Below the pieces are notes generated by a model that ran no database searches, was not told where the DNA came from, and worked only from the letters and a program-made list of their open reading frames with translations. Shown piece by piece: positions 24,419 through 32,258 of a stretch of 64,000 nucleotides of DNA; the stretch's first letter is position 1; the number at the start of each line of letters is the position of its first letter. The position numbers and the translations under genes are program-made. Source of the DNA: Mesorhizobium_G sp049840935 (GTDB lineage Bacteria; Pseudomonadota; Alphaproteobacteria; Rhizobiales; Rhizobiaceae). The DNA is taken from contig JASGJA010000019.1 in NCBI GenBank assembly GCA_049840935.1, positions 1-64,000 on the forward strand. The letters run 5' to 3'.

Positions 24419-27088
24419 TCATTCGTTCCGTCGCCGACGAGTTCGACTTCCGTCGAATACCAGCACGCGGTCGAAATATTGTGACATTGCGGCGGCGCTC
24501 ACGACCCACAGAATCGCGGGGTTCCGATCGTCGCGCTTCACTTCTTCCAGCACATTGCGCAGGATTTGATCTTGTGTGCGGCTGTCCAGCGCGAGCAATG
24601 GGCGGTTGATGATAAGGAAGTCTGCCCGCTTGAGAATTGCCCGTGCAAGGTCAAGTTTTTGCCGCTGCGCGCCGCTCAGTCGCCTGCCGCCAACGCCGAC
24701 ATTGAAGCCCAATCCAACGTCCAGCACTTCGTCATAAACGCCATACTCGTCGAGAATCTCGCAAACCATTGTGCGAACTCTCTCCGCACCATCGGCTTGA
24801 CCGTGGCTCAGCCGACCGAACAGCACATTGTCCATCACGCTCGCCGCATCCGTGTAGCGGCCGGGGTCATAGCGCTCAATCGCCCCTTTCAGATCATCCG
24901 GCATGTTGCGGTAGAAGGCTTCACGCGCATCGACGATCTTCTTCATCAGTTCGTCGGTGAGCAAACCAAAGCGATGGCGCGGCTCGATATAGGCGAAGCT
25001 CAACGCGATAATCGCGGCGCGATCATCCGAACTGACAGACGCAAACGGCTTGCCTTTCAGCTTCTGCAACAGTGCTTGAAAGGTCGGAATTTCTTCCGGC
25101 GTCATGAAGGCAAGCTGCTGGAAAAACGGATGGTCAGGCGGTAAATCAGCAAACAGTTCGATTGCCTGCTCAGCGATATTAAGGCCCATTGTGTAGAGCC
25201 GCTCGCCTAGCCCGGATTCCTTCAGCACCGATATGAAATAGGGATTGTCCGCCAATCCCTTGCCACGCAGCTCTGGTCCCGTCGCTGCGCCAAACAGCAG
25301 GTTTTCGCCGACCGTCGCCTCGCGATTATAGCTGCCAGGCTCGAACGGAACGACCATGCCGCTCATATCCGCCTTTTCCAGCCGGGCGCGCAACGCACTG
25401 CGCAATTCGCCGATATGCTCGACAAGCTTGGTGTGGCGTGCCGGATGGGCAGGCGAGCGCAGGCCCAGATCAAGCACATCGCGCGACAACAGCACTGCCT
25501 CAAGAACAGGCCGGATGGCGTTGTAAATGTCGTCTGGGCCTTTCACACCCGCCGATTCATAGTCGATCCAGTCGCTCAGAATGTCGAAGTCCGGATTGCC
25601 CGCATTGCGCGCTTCTGCAATCTCCCATTTGCGCTGCGTCAAGCCACCTTCATCATAGGTTTTCGGGCGCAGCGGCGCGTGTTTCAGGCCATAGAGCAGA
25701 TTGTCCCGCAATGTGCCTTGAAACATTGAAACATCCGACGATGCGTAAGCCATTCGCCGCCCGGTCACGGATTCGGAAATATCGAGCAGGTCCGAATCGC
25801 TGTGCGTAACGCGCCCCGAAATCGGTTGTGTCAGCCGCGCGAAAGCCTCGCCCAGCGAGTCCACGCCGCCTGCCGCCGTTCCAACCAGCGCAACGCGGTC
25901 GCCGGGATGTATCTCAAACGAAACATGTTCCACCAGCGGCGCGCCGCCGTCGTCGTGGATCGTCAGGTTCACCGCTGCCAGTGCGCCCGCCATTGGTGAA
26001 ATCGCATCGAGTGTAATTGCCTGCCGCTCCGCTTCCAGCACCCGGTCCACGGTGAATTGCTCGACCACCTGCGCATATTTCACCTGCACGTCCTGCCGCA
26101 TCTGGTCCCAGTCGATCAGGTCTTTCATCGGCCCCGGCAAATCCTTGTACGCTGCGATGACAGCGACAAGCTGACCAACATCAAGCCGCCCTTCCAGCGC
26201 CAGATAACCGCCGATCATGTAGAACAGAAATGGTGTAATCTGCGCGAGGAAGTTATTGATAAACTTGACCATAAACTTCCACTGATAGAGGTCGTACCTG
26301 ATTTTGAAGATACGCCCCAGCCGCGCCGCAATGTCTGCGCGCTCGAAGTTGGAAGTGTCGTTGATGTGTATTGCGCCAATGCCGTCCACGATCTCGCCAA
26401 CGCGGCCGGAAAGCTCTCGCGCGGTAAGTTGGCGCTCGCGCCCCAATACCAGCAGCCGCCGCCGCATTCTGGGAATGAGAACGATCTGCACCGCCACGAT
26501 AGCCAGCGCGATCAATCCCAGCCAGAAGCTTTGCACCATGATGAATATGAGTGCGGTCAAAGCCTGCCCGCCGAGAAAGACAGGCTGCACGAAAGCGTCA
26601 CCGATGAAGCCGCCCATTGGCTCGACTTCATCCTTGATCATGGTTGCCACTTCGGCGGACTTCACACGCTTGAAGTGGCTGATGGGAAACCGCAACACCA
26701 GATCGACAAGCTGATAGCGCACACGGCGCAGCATCCGCTCGCCAAGCCGCCCCTTATAGGTGTTGATGTAGAGCTTGAAGAGGCCGTTGATCACGACCAG
26801 CAGCAGAAAAACCATGCTGAGCGCAAACAGCATCTGTTCGCGCCCCAACTGGAAGCCGGAAAAGAATTCGATATGGCCAATGACCGGAAAGTCATAGGCG
26901 ATGTTCATAAAGGTCTGCGTTGCGCCTGGCTTTTCAAAGCCTCCGCCCTGTATCGGCCCGTTGACGATCAGCTTCGGCAGGTCGAACGACATGTAGTAGG
27001 GGATCATCGAAAGCACGACGATCGCCACGATCCAAAGCTGTTGGCGCCAGGTGTGAGTCCAGATGTAGCGGAGTAGCGACGGCTCCAT
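24419..27088 (-). CDS. ABC exporter-like membrane protein with degenerate ATPase domain and large insertion
   Basis: Residues 1-350 form a type-I ABC exporter membrane domain with about six hydrophobic segments. The ATPase domain (about 365-889) is abnormal. The Walker A position reads GTAAGGVDS (403-411) without the Lys-Ser/Thr; Walker B is FLIINRP (824-830) without the Asp-Glu; the H-loop His is absent (WVVSAAAMS). The signature LSGAQRQ (804-810) and the ALD loop remain. Roughly 280 residues are inserted between Q-loop and signature. The motif after the Q-loop, NLLYG, recurs as NLLFG (596-600) and NVLFG (754-758). The protein is 889 residues, against about 600 usually. ATP hydrolysis is unlikely. 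It lies 6 bp after the methyltransferase-like gene and upstream of the cNMP-binding gene. Confidence 0.85.
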   Translation of the reverse strand: MEPSLLRYIWTHTWRQQLWIVAIVVLSMIPYYMSFDLPKLIVNGPIQGGGFEKPGATQTFMNIAYDFPVIGHIEFFSGFQLGREQMLFALSMVFLLLVVINGLFKLYINTYKGRLGERMLRRVRYQLVDLVLRFPISHFKRVKSAEVATMIKDEVEPMGGFIGDAFVQPVFLGGQALTALIFIMVQSFWLGLIALAIVAVQIVLIPRMRRRLLVLGRERQLTARELSGRVGEIVDGIGAIHINDTSNFERADIAARLGRIFKIRYDLYQWKFMVKFINNFLAQITPFLFYMIGGYLALEGRLDVGQLVAVIAAYKDLPGPMKDLIDWDQMRQDVQVKYAQVVEQFTVDRVLEAERQAITLDAISPMAGALAAVNLTIHDDGGAPLVEHVSFEIHPGDRVALVGTAAGGVDSLGEAFARLTQPISGRVTHSDSDLLDISESVTGRRMAYASSDVSMFQGTLRDNLLYGLKHAPLRPKTYDEGGLTQRKWEIAEARNAGNPDFDILSDWIDYESAGVKGPDDIYNAIRPVLEAVLLSRDVLDLGLRSPAHPARHTKLVEHIGELRSALRARLEKADMSGMVVPFEPGSYNREATVGENLLFGAATGPELRGKGLADNPYFISVLKESGLGERLYTMGLNIAEQAIELFADLPPDHPFFQQLAFMTPEEIPTFQALLQKLKGKPFASVSSDDRAAIIALSFAYIEPRHRFGLLTDELMKKIVDAREAFYRNMPDDLKGAIERYDPGRYTDAASVMDNVLFGRLSHGQADGAERVRTMVCEILDEYGVYDEVLDVGLGFNVGVGGRRLSGAQRQKLDLARAILKRADFLIINRPLLALDSRTQDQILRNVLEEVKRDDRNPAILWVVSAAAMSQYFDRVLVFDGSRTRRRRNE

Positions 27089-27094
27089 TGCGCC

Positions 27095-27667
27095 TCAGCC
27101 AGCCGGGTGCAAAACGTAGAAGAGGCGGCGCGTATAGGGTGAATCTTCTATCGCGTCGTCGTGCAGGTCGAGCGCGAAGCTGCAAAACTGCTTCAGCGAT
27201 GGCCGTGTCACGATTTCCGGCACCTGAGAAGTCGCGCGCTCAAGCTCCGGTGGATATTCGATAACAACCACCTTCGCATTGTCGATCAGCGAAAACAGAA
27301 GTTCGCCCAGCGGCTCGCGCTTGCCGAATGGTTTCAGCGAATAACCAAGCAGCACAAGCCCATAAGAGCCGGGTGAATAATTATACTCAACCTCCTGAAA
27401 TTTCTTGGCTATATGTCGCACATGGCTCGGCTTGCCGTTAAGCTCGAACGACTCATAGTCCGGCGTTTTCGGGTCCACTGAAAGCACCGATTTCGGCGTG
27501 TGTGTCAGATAGCCCGTTACGGGGCGGATATGTCCACCGATTTCCACAATATGCTCGCAATCGCGCACGAAATGCGCGGCCAAAACCTGACGGATTTCTG
27601 CCGCAGGCCCTGCCAGATGCGGCAGGCTGTCAAATGCGTCGGCGGGCAAATATTCGGGATTGAGCAT
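27095..27667 (-). CDS. Hypothetical protein with methyltransferase-like Rossmann core
   Basis: I do not recognise a named family. The 190-residue product has a strand-loop-helix (HIVEIGGHIRPVTGYLTHTP) like a SAM-binding loop, an acidic strand end (VLSVDPKTPDYES), and YGLVLLGYSLKPFG followed by VVVIEYPPELERA, which fits strands 4 and 5 of a class I methyltransferase. It lacks a clear G-x-G-x-G. The gene is 6 bp upstream of the pseudo-ABC gene, so the two are probably co-translated. It is divergent from another methyltransferase-like gene that starts 70 bp away. A degenerate methyltransferase or nucleotide-sugar-binding role is possible. Confidence 0.65.
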   Translation of the reverse strand: MLNPEYLPADAFDSLPHLAGPAAEIRQVLAAHFVRDCEHIVEIGGHIRPVTGYLTHTPKSVLSVDPKTPDYESFELNGKPSHVRHIAKKFQEVEYNYSPGSYGLVLLGYSLKPFGKREPLGELLFSLIDNAKVVVIEYPPELERATSQVPEIVTRPSLKQFCSFALDLHDDAIEDSPYTRRLFYVLHPAG

Positions 27668-27737
27668 TCAGAATTCCTTGGCAGGCAATTTGCTGGAAAA
27701 TGTTGTCGCAAACGGCAACTCAACATAGAACACACGC

Positions 27738-28406
27738 ATGGACCAGAACAACCGCATAGATGCAACTGTCGATTGGCGCGAAAACGCCTTTGACCTGACG
27801 CGCGGCATCGCCGCTTACACGCAATCCGGTTTGATTGGCCGCCTCGCGAAGATTATCGCAAAACATCCCGACGCCGACATCGCGAATGCTTTCAATCACA
27901 AGCAGGTGGCCTGCAAGATGTGGGCGCGAGACGAGCTTTTCAACACCTGTGGCGGCACTTTCAACCATATCTGGGTGTTGGGTGGGTGGTATGGCGTGCT
28001 TGCAGCCATGCTCTTTGACGATACACGTTTCAATATCAGCCAAATCGACTCAATCGACATTGACGAGGACGTGGCAGCAGTCGCCGAAACAATGAACGCC
28101 GGCGTGCCCGGTTTTCGCGCCGTAACCGCCGATATGTATGCGCTCGACTATACCACCGCGAAGCCGGATCTTGTCGTCAACACAAGCTGCGAGCACATCG
28201 CTGACGTTCGCGGCTGGCTGGATATGCTGCCCAAAGGCACGAAGGTCTTGCTGCAATCGAACGACTATTTCGCCGAACCAACCCACATCAACTGCGTCGA
28301 GTCGCAAGAGGCGTTTGAGCATCTTACGGGCCTCGCAGACCTACGCTTTTCCGGAACTCTGCCGCAAAAGAAATACAATCGCTTCATGCTTATCGGATCA
28401 GTTTAA
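27738..28406 (+). CDS. Methyltransferase-like protein of unknown substrate
   Basis: The 222-residue protein has a Rossmann-type core: FNHIWVLGGWYGVLAAMLF (SAM-loop position), IDSIDIDEDVAAVAETMN (acidic end of strand 2 and following helix), VTADMYALDYTTAKPDLVVNTSCEHI and VLLQSNDYFAEPTHINCVES. The N(T)SCEH motif after strand 4 sits where methyltransferases keep their catalytic residues. It is the only plus-strand gene between the deacetylase and the cyclase at 32.3 kb, divergent from the 27095-27667 gene, and its end is convergent with the GT28 gene. The function in a glycan pathway is inferred from context only. Confidence 0.65.
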   Translation: MDQNNRIDATVDWRENAFDLTRGIAAYTQSGLIGRLAKIIAKHPDADIANAFNHKQVACKMWARDELFNTCGGTFNHIWVLGGWYGVLAAMLFDDTRFNISQIDSIDIDEDVAAVAETMNAGVPGFRAVTADMYALDYTTAKPDLVVNTSCEHIADVRGWLDMLPKGTKVLLQSNDYFAEPTHINCVESQEAFEHLTGLADLRFSGTLPQKKYNRFMLIGSV

Positions 28407-28422
28407 GCGCTTCACAAAGCGC
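28407..28422. terminator. Hairpin between convergent genes, possible weak terminator
   Basis: GCGCTT and AAGCGC pair around a CACA loop directly after a plus-strand stop and 28 bp before a minus-strand stop. There is no T-run on either side, so factor-independent termination is doubtful. Confidence 0.3.
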
Positions 28423-28450
28423 ATAAGATATTATGCATAAGCCAATGCGA

Positions 28451-29594
28451 TTAAACGTGAAATTTGTCCCACCGGTTTCGCATCGATATTGCGGTTTTCT
28501 GTGCGCCTTCCATATCGAGCGCGTTTGCCGGAGGTCGTTGCCTCGCAAGCGCCGATCTTATGGCATCGGCAAGAGACTGTGGGCTGAGGTCAGTTTCGGG
28601 CAATACCGTCGCCAGATTTAACGAAGCCAAACGCTCTGCGCGGCTGGTTTGCTCCGTTTCGCCACCCTCAGCAAATGGCACCAACAGCGACCGGCAACCC
28701 GCCCGCAGAATGTCGCACACCGTATTGTAACCCGCCTGCGAAACTGACAGTTCCGCGCCAGTTAGCAGGCTCGAAAAATCGCGCCTGAATCGATAAATGG
28801 AAAGGTGCGCAGGCGCGTCATGCAACGCCGCGTCGAAGTCCGCTTGCGGCAGGTTTGGCCCGGTTATCAATGCCCATTTTTGCGTTTGGGTGTGCGCCTC
28901 GCGATGCCTCTACGGTCGCCGCAACGAGCGCGCGCCCTGCAGCACCGCCGCCCGCCGAAACCAACACGTCAAAACGTTCGGCGGTGGGTTCTGGCGGTGG
29001 TCCCGCGACCAAGCCCGTATATTCAATGCGGTCAGCGATGGAGGCTGCAAGCGGAAATGTTTCCTCCAGCCGAGCAAAGCGCTCATCACCATGCACCAGC
29101 ACCAAATCGAAAAAATCGCGCACCAGCTCGGCTGTCTCTTCATTTCGTCCGGGCTTGACGCGCTCCTGCATAATGTCTCGGATCGATGCGGCAAGCATTG
29201 GTCGGTCAGCCCGCGCCTTGATCGCTTCGAGCAGAGGCAGCAGTTCAAATCGCATCTGCCTCCTTCCAAACGGAAACGCTTCGGTGATGACAATGTCGGG
29301 GTGCACCTCGTCAAAAACTGTCAAAAGCTGTTCGCGCCGCCGTGCTAAAAATGCATCGTCAACCGGCGTTCCATCCGGCTGCGCCAGCCCTGAAAAACCC
29401 GCACTCGCAATCACCGGCGCAAGCGCGACATGGCTGATGTTCTGGGCCGGAAATCCCTCTGCCGCTGTCCCGCCGGTTACGAGCGTAAGATCAAAGCCCG
29501 CTTCTTGCAGCGCCGAAGCAATGCGGCTTGCGCGTGCCAAATGCCCGATGCCCAGCAAATGCTGGACATAGAACAGAACGCACGGCCCGCTCAT
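28451..29594 (-). pseudogene. MurG-like glycosyltransferase (GT28 type), broken by +1 frameshift
   Basis: The N-terminal frame (VLFYVQHLLGIGHLARASRIASALQ.., DIVITEAFPFGRRQ, VLVSAGGGAAGRALV) and the C-terminal frame (ALITGPNLPQADF.., SVSQAGYNTVCDILRAGCRSLLVPFAEGGETEQTSRA) are joined by removing one T from the run at 28877-28881. That restores PNAKWALITGPNLPQ and about 380 residues. GHLARA and the GYNT..C..LVPF acceptor/donor region are typical of the GT-B enzymes near MurG. Its ATG overlaps the next gene's stop by 4 bp. It looks like a paralogue of the 30851-32065 gene. The sugar is unknown. Confidence 0.84.
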
Positions 29595-30833
29595 GTTTTA
29601 GCCCATTCCTGATCGAACAGCTTCTTCAGCTGATCAATGCTTGAATGATGGTCGAAATGTTGGCGAACGCGTTGCTCCGCCGCCTTTCCGAGCTTGTCGC
29701 GAAGTGCCGGCTCCTGCACGGCACGCTCCAGCGCTATCGCTAGCGCTGCCGGGTTTTCCGATGGCACAACCAGCCCATTTTCGCCGTCTGTCAGCAGTTC
29801 CGGTATGCCGGAAACATCCGTCGCGATACAGGCAAGCGCTTGGCTCGCGGCTTCCACCAATACATTCGGCAGGCCGTCACGGTCGCCATCGTGAGCAATC
29901 CGGCAGGCGAGCGCAAATATGTCCGAGTCGCGATATTGCGCAAGCACTTCGGCCTGCGCCAGCGCGCCTCTCCATTCAATTCGATCCGCAATACCCAGCC
30001 GCTGCGCCTGCGCCTTTAGTTCGGCCAGCTTTTCGCCAGCGCCAATATGCGTCAGCCGCCAATTCAAGTCTCGCGGCAGCAGCGCCAGCGCGTCCAGCAG
30101 CGTGTCAAAGCCCTTTTTCTCCACCGCGCGCCCGACGCTGACAATTCGCACCGGTTGCTTTGGGTCAGACCCGTCGCGTGTTTGACGCCGCTCAGGATAC
30201 GGCCCGAACCGATCGAGATCTAGGCCGTGATAGCTCAAATGCACCGCCGACCGTCCGCCCACGAGATCGCGCAGATGCTCGAACCCGCTCTGCGTGCAGG
30301 TCACTGTCCAGCGTGCATCCGCCAGCTTTTCTGAAAGCTCCCAGTCCGGAGAAGTCCATATGTCCTTGGCGTGCGCGGAACATGTCCACGCCATGCCGAG
30401 CAACAGCGCCGCGTAGCGCGTGACCGAGGCAGGCGTGTGCGCAAAATGTGCGTGAAGCCAAAAGCCGTCTCGCGGCCATTCATGTGCCAGCACCAGCGCC
30501 TGACCGAACCTGCGCACCCGGTTGCGTGTGAAATCACGCGGCAAATCCCGTGCAAATGCTGCAAAAGCGCGCCAGAATCCCGCTGTTGGCAATGTCGCTA
30601 TGAATGCCCGCAACACGCGCCATGGCTCATCATGCAGATATTCGGGAAGGTAGCGAACCTCGGCCTCTATCTCGTCGTGAATAGGATGCCGCTTGGCGTC
30701 AGTCGGTCGCCGCAGCGCCACGAGGACAAGCGTGAACCCGGCCTTTTCGAGCCCGCGCAAGTTCTTGGGCGATGAAAGTCTCCGAAAGGCGCGGATAGCC
30801 CTTCAGCACGATCACGAGTTTTCTGCTGTTCAT
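29591..30833 (-). pseudogene. Glycosyltransferase family 4 protein, broken by +1 frameshift near N-terminus
   Basis: From the ATG at 30833 the frame reads MNSRKLVIVLKGYPRLSETFIAQEL, a typical GT4 start, then shifts. One extra A at 30759/30760 accounts for it: removal gives SETFIAQELRGLEKAGFTLVLVALRRP and a total of 413 residues. The main frame has HFAHTPASVTRYAALL, VSVGRAVEKKGFDTLLDALALL and a C-terminal donor site (CRIAHDGDRDGLPNVLVEAASQALACIATDVSGIPEL) with the D-G-x-P-x-V-x-x-E pattern. It sits between two MurG-like genes, overlapping one by 4 bp and 17 bp from the other, so the three transferases are one operon. Confidence 0.88.
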
Positions 30834-30850
30834 TCCGAAGGTCGCTACAC

Positions 30851-32065
30851 TCAGCTTGCGCCGTCGACAACAGTGAAATGACGCCGCTCGCCGCGTTCCA
30901 GCCAGTCGCCAACCAGATCGGAGATCCGCGAAAGCCCCTCAAGCCGAAAATTCGGCGCGCTCTGCGACGGGCGAGGGCGGCTTGGCAGCTCTTTCAGCTT
31001 TGCAGCCATAATTGCCGGATTTTCCGCCTGTTCCGGCAGCAGCATGTCGAGCAGCCCAAGCTCCGTGGCTCGTTTAGCCCGGATAAGCTGCTCCTGTCGG
31101 GGCGCAACGCGCGGCACGATCAGCGCAGGCTTATCGAACGATAATATCTCACAATAGGTGTTGTACCCGCCCATCGCTACGACGCCGCTGGCGCCCGCAA
31201 TCAAATCCTCCATGCGGTTGTCGAACTCGATCATGCGGATTTGACTGATCGGTTCGCTCTTACGCATAAGCTTGCGGCGCTTCTTGGCGGGCATATAAGG
31301 CCCAAGCACAATCAACGCGGGGTGAGTCAAAGCCGGGTCGCTCTGATAAGCGTGAATCACGTCGTGAATCAGATCTGCGCCGTCGCCGCCGCCGCCGGTC
31401 GTAACCAGCAGATAGTTGCCTTCTGGCCGATGGTCCGGCGCTTGCACGTCCGGCACCTTGCGTTGCAGGAAGCCGACGAAATCCATCTTCGAGCTTACTG
31501 ATTGCGGCACGTCGAGGCCGGTCAGCGGATCGTAGAAATCCGGCGGTCCATAGACCCAGATCGAATCGTAGAACATGCCGATCTTGCGCATCACGTCCGC
31601 GCGCTTCCATTCGGCTTCCAGCAAGTTCGGCGCGTCCATCACTTCGCGCAGGCCCAGCACCAGCGTTGTTCCGCGCGTTTTCAAATAGGAAAGCGTGTCT
31701 TCCACCTCGCCGCGCAGGCCAAGCGGCTCCTTATCGACAATGAATATGTCTGGCCGAAACGTCTCCGCCGTGCTGCGGATAATCGACTGGCGCATCGTAA
31801 GCGTGTCTTGCAGGTCGATGTGCTTTTCCAGCGATGTATATTCGCCGTTGCGCAGCTTGATAACGCTCGGAATCTTCACAAAATCCACACGCGCGCGATA
31901 GTCGAACGCGCCAGCAATCGGCGAGCCTGAAACGATGAGCACATTCAGCCCGCGATAGTCCTCGACCAGCGCATGCGCGATAGTTCGGCAGCGGCGCAGA
32001 TGGCCGAGACCAAACGTGTCGTGACTGTACATAAGAATACGAGCTTCGTCGAAACGCCGCTTCAT
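30851..32065 (-). CDS. MurG-like glycosyltransferase (GT28 type)
   Basis: The 404-residue protein starts with ARILMYSHDTFGLGHLRRCRTIAHALV, a GT-B N-domain with the G-x-G-H-x-x-R loop. It then shows LLVTTGGGGDGADLIHDVI and, in the C-domain, GVVAMGGYNTYCEILSFDKPALIVPRVAPRQEQLIRA, which parallels the MurG donor site. It is intact, unlike its two operon neighbours. The same GHL..R and GYNT.C.IL..LIVP motifs occur in the 28451-29594 gene, so the pair probably arose by duplication. It is the promoter-proximal gene of the three-transferase operon and is divergent from the cyclase at 32259, with about 190 bp between. Confidence 0.87.
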   Translation of the reverse strand: MKRRFDEARILMYSHDTFGLGHLRRCRTIAHALVEDYRGLNVLIVSGSPIAGAFDYRARVDFVKIPSVIKLRNGEYTSLEKHIDLQDTLTMRQSIIRSTAETFRPDIFIVDKEPLGLRGEVEDTLSYLKTRGTTLVLGLREVMDAPNLLEAEWKRADVMRKIGMFYDSIWVYGPPDFYDPLTGLDVPQSVSSKMDFVGFLQRKVPDVQAPDHRPEGNYLLVTTGGGGDGADLIHDVIHAYQSDPALTHPALIVLGPYMPAKKRRKLMRKSEPISQIRMIEFDNRMEDLIAGASGVVAMGGYNTYCEILSFDKPALIVPRVAPRQEQLIRAKRATELGLLDMLLPEQAENPAIMAAKLKELPSRPRPSQSAPNFRLEGLSRISDLVGDWLERGERRHFTVVDGAS

Positions 32066-32258
32066 GGCCTCAGATACCTTTCGTTCGGCCGGTCAGGCGG
32101 TTCGAACGCGCTGTCGCGGTGAATACACCACTCGCGGGCAAATATTGCAACCAATCGAAAAATGATTCAGTTTTTGCTTTAACATAATGTTCTCACGCAA
32201 TTTTAATATCCGAGTAGCATGACTTCCCCATAATGCGTGCTAATGACAAGGTACAGAC

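Noticed and set aside
26057..27076. 339-residue plus-strand frame opposite the pseudo-ABC gene
   Set aside because: It is His/Gln-rich without a family match and lies wholly antisense to a membrane domain with clear homology.
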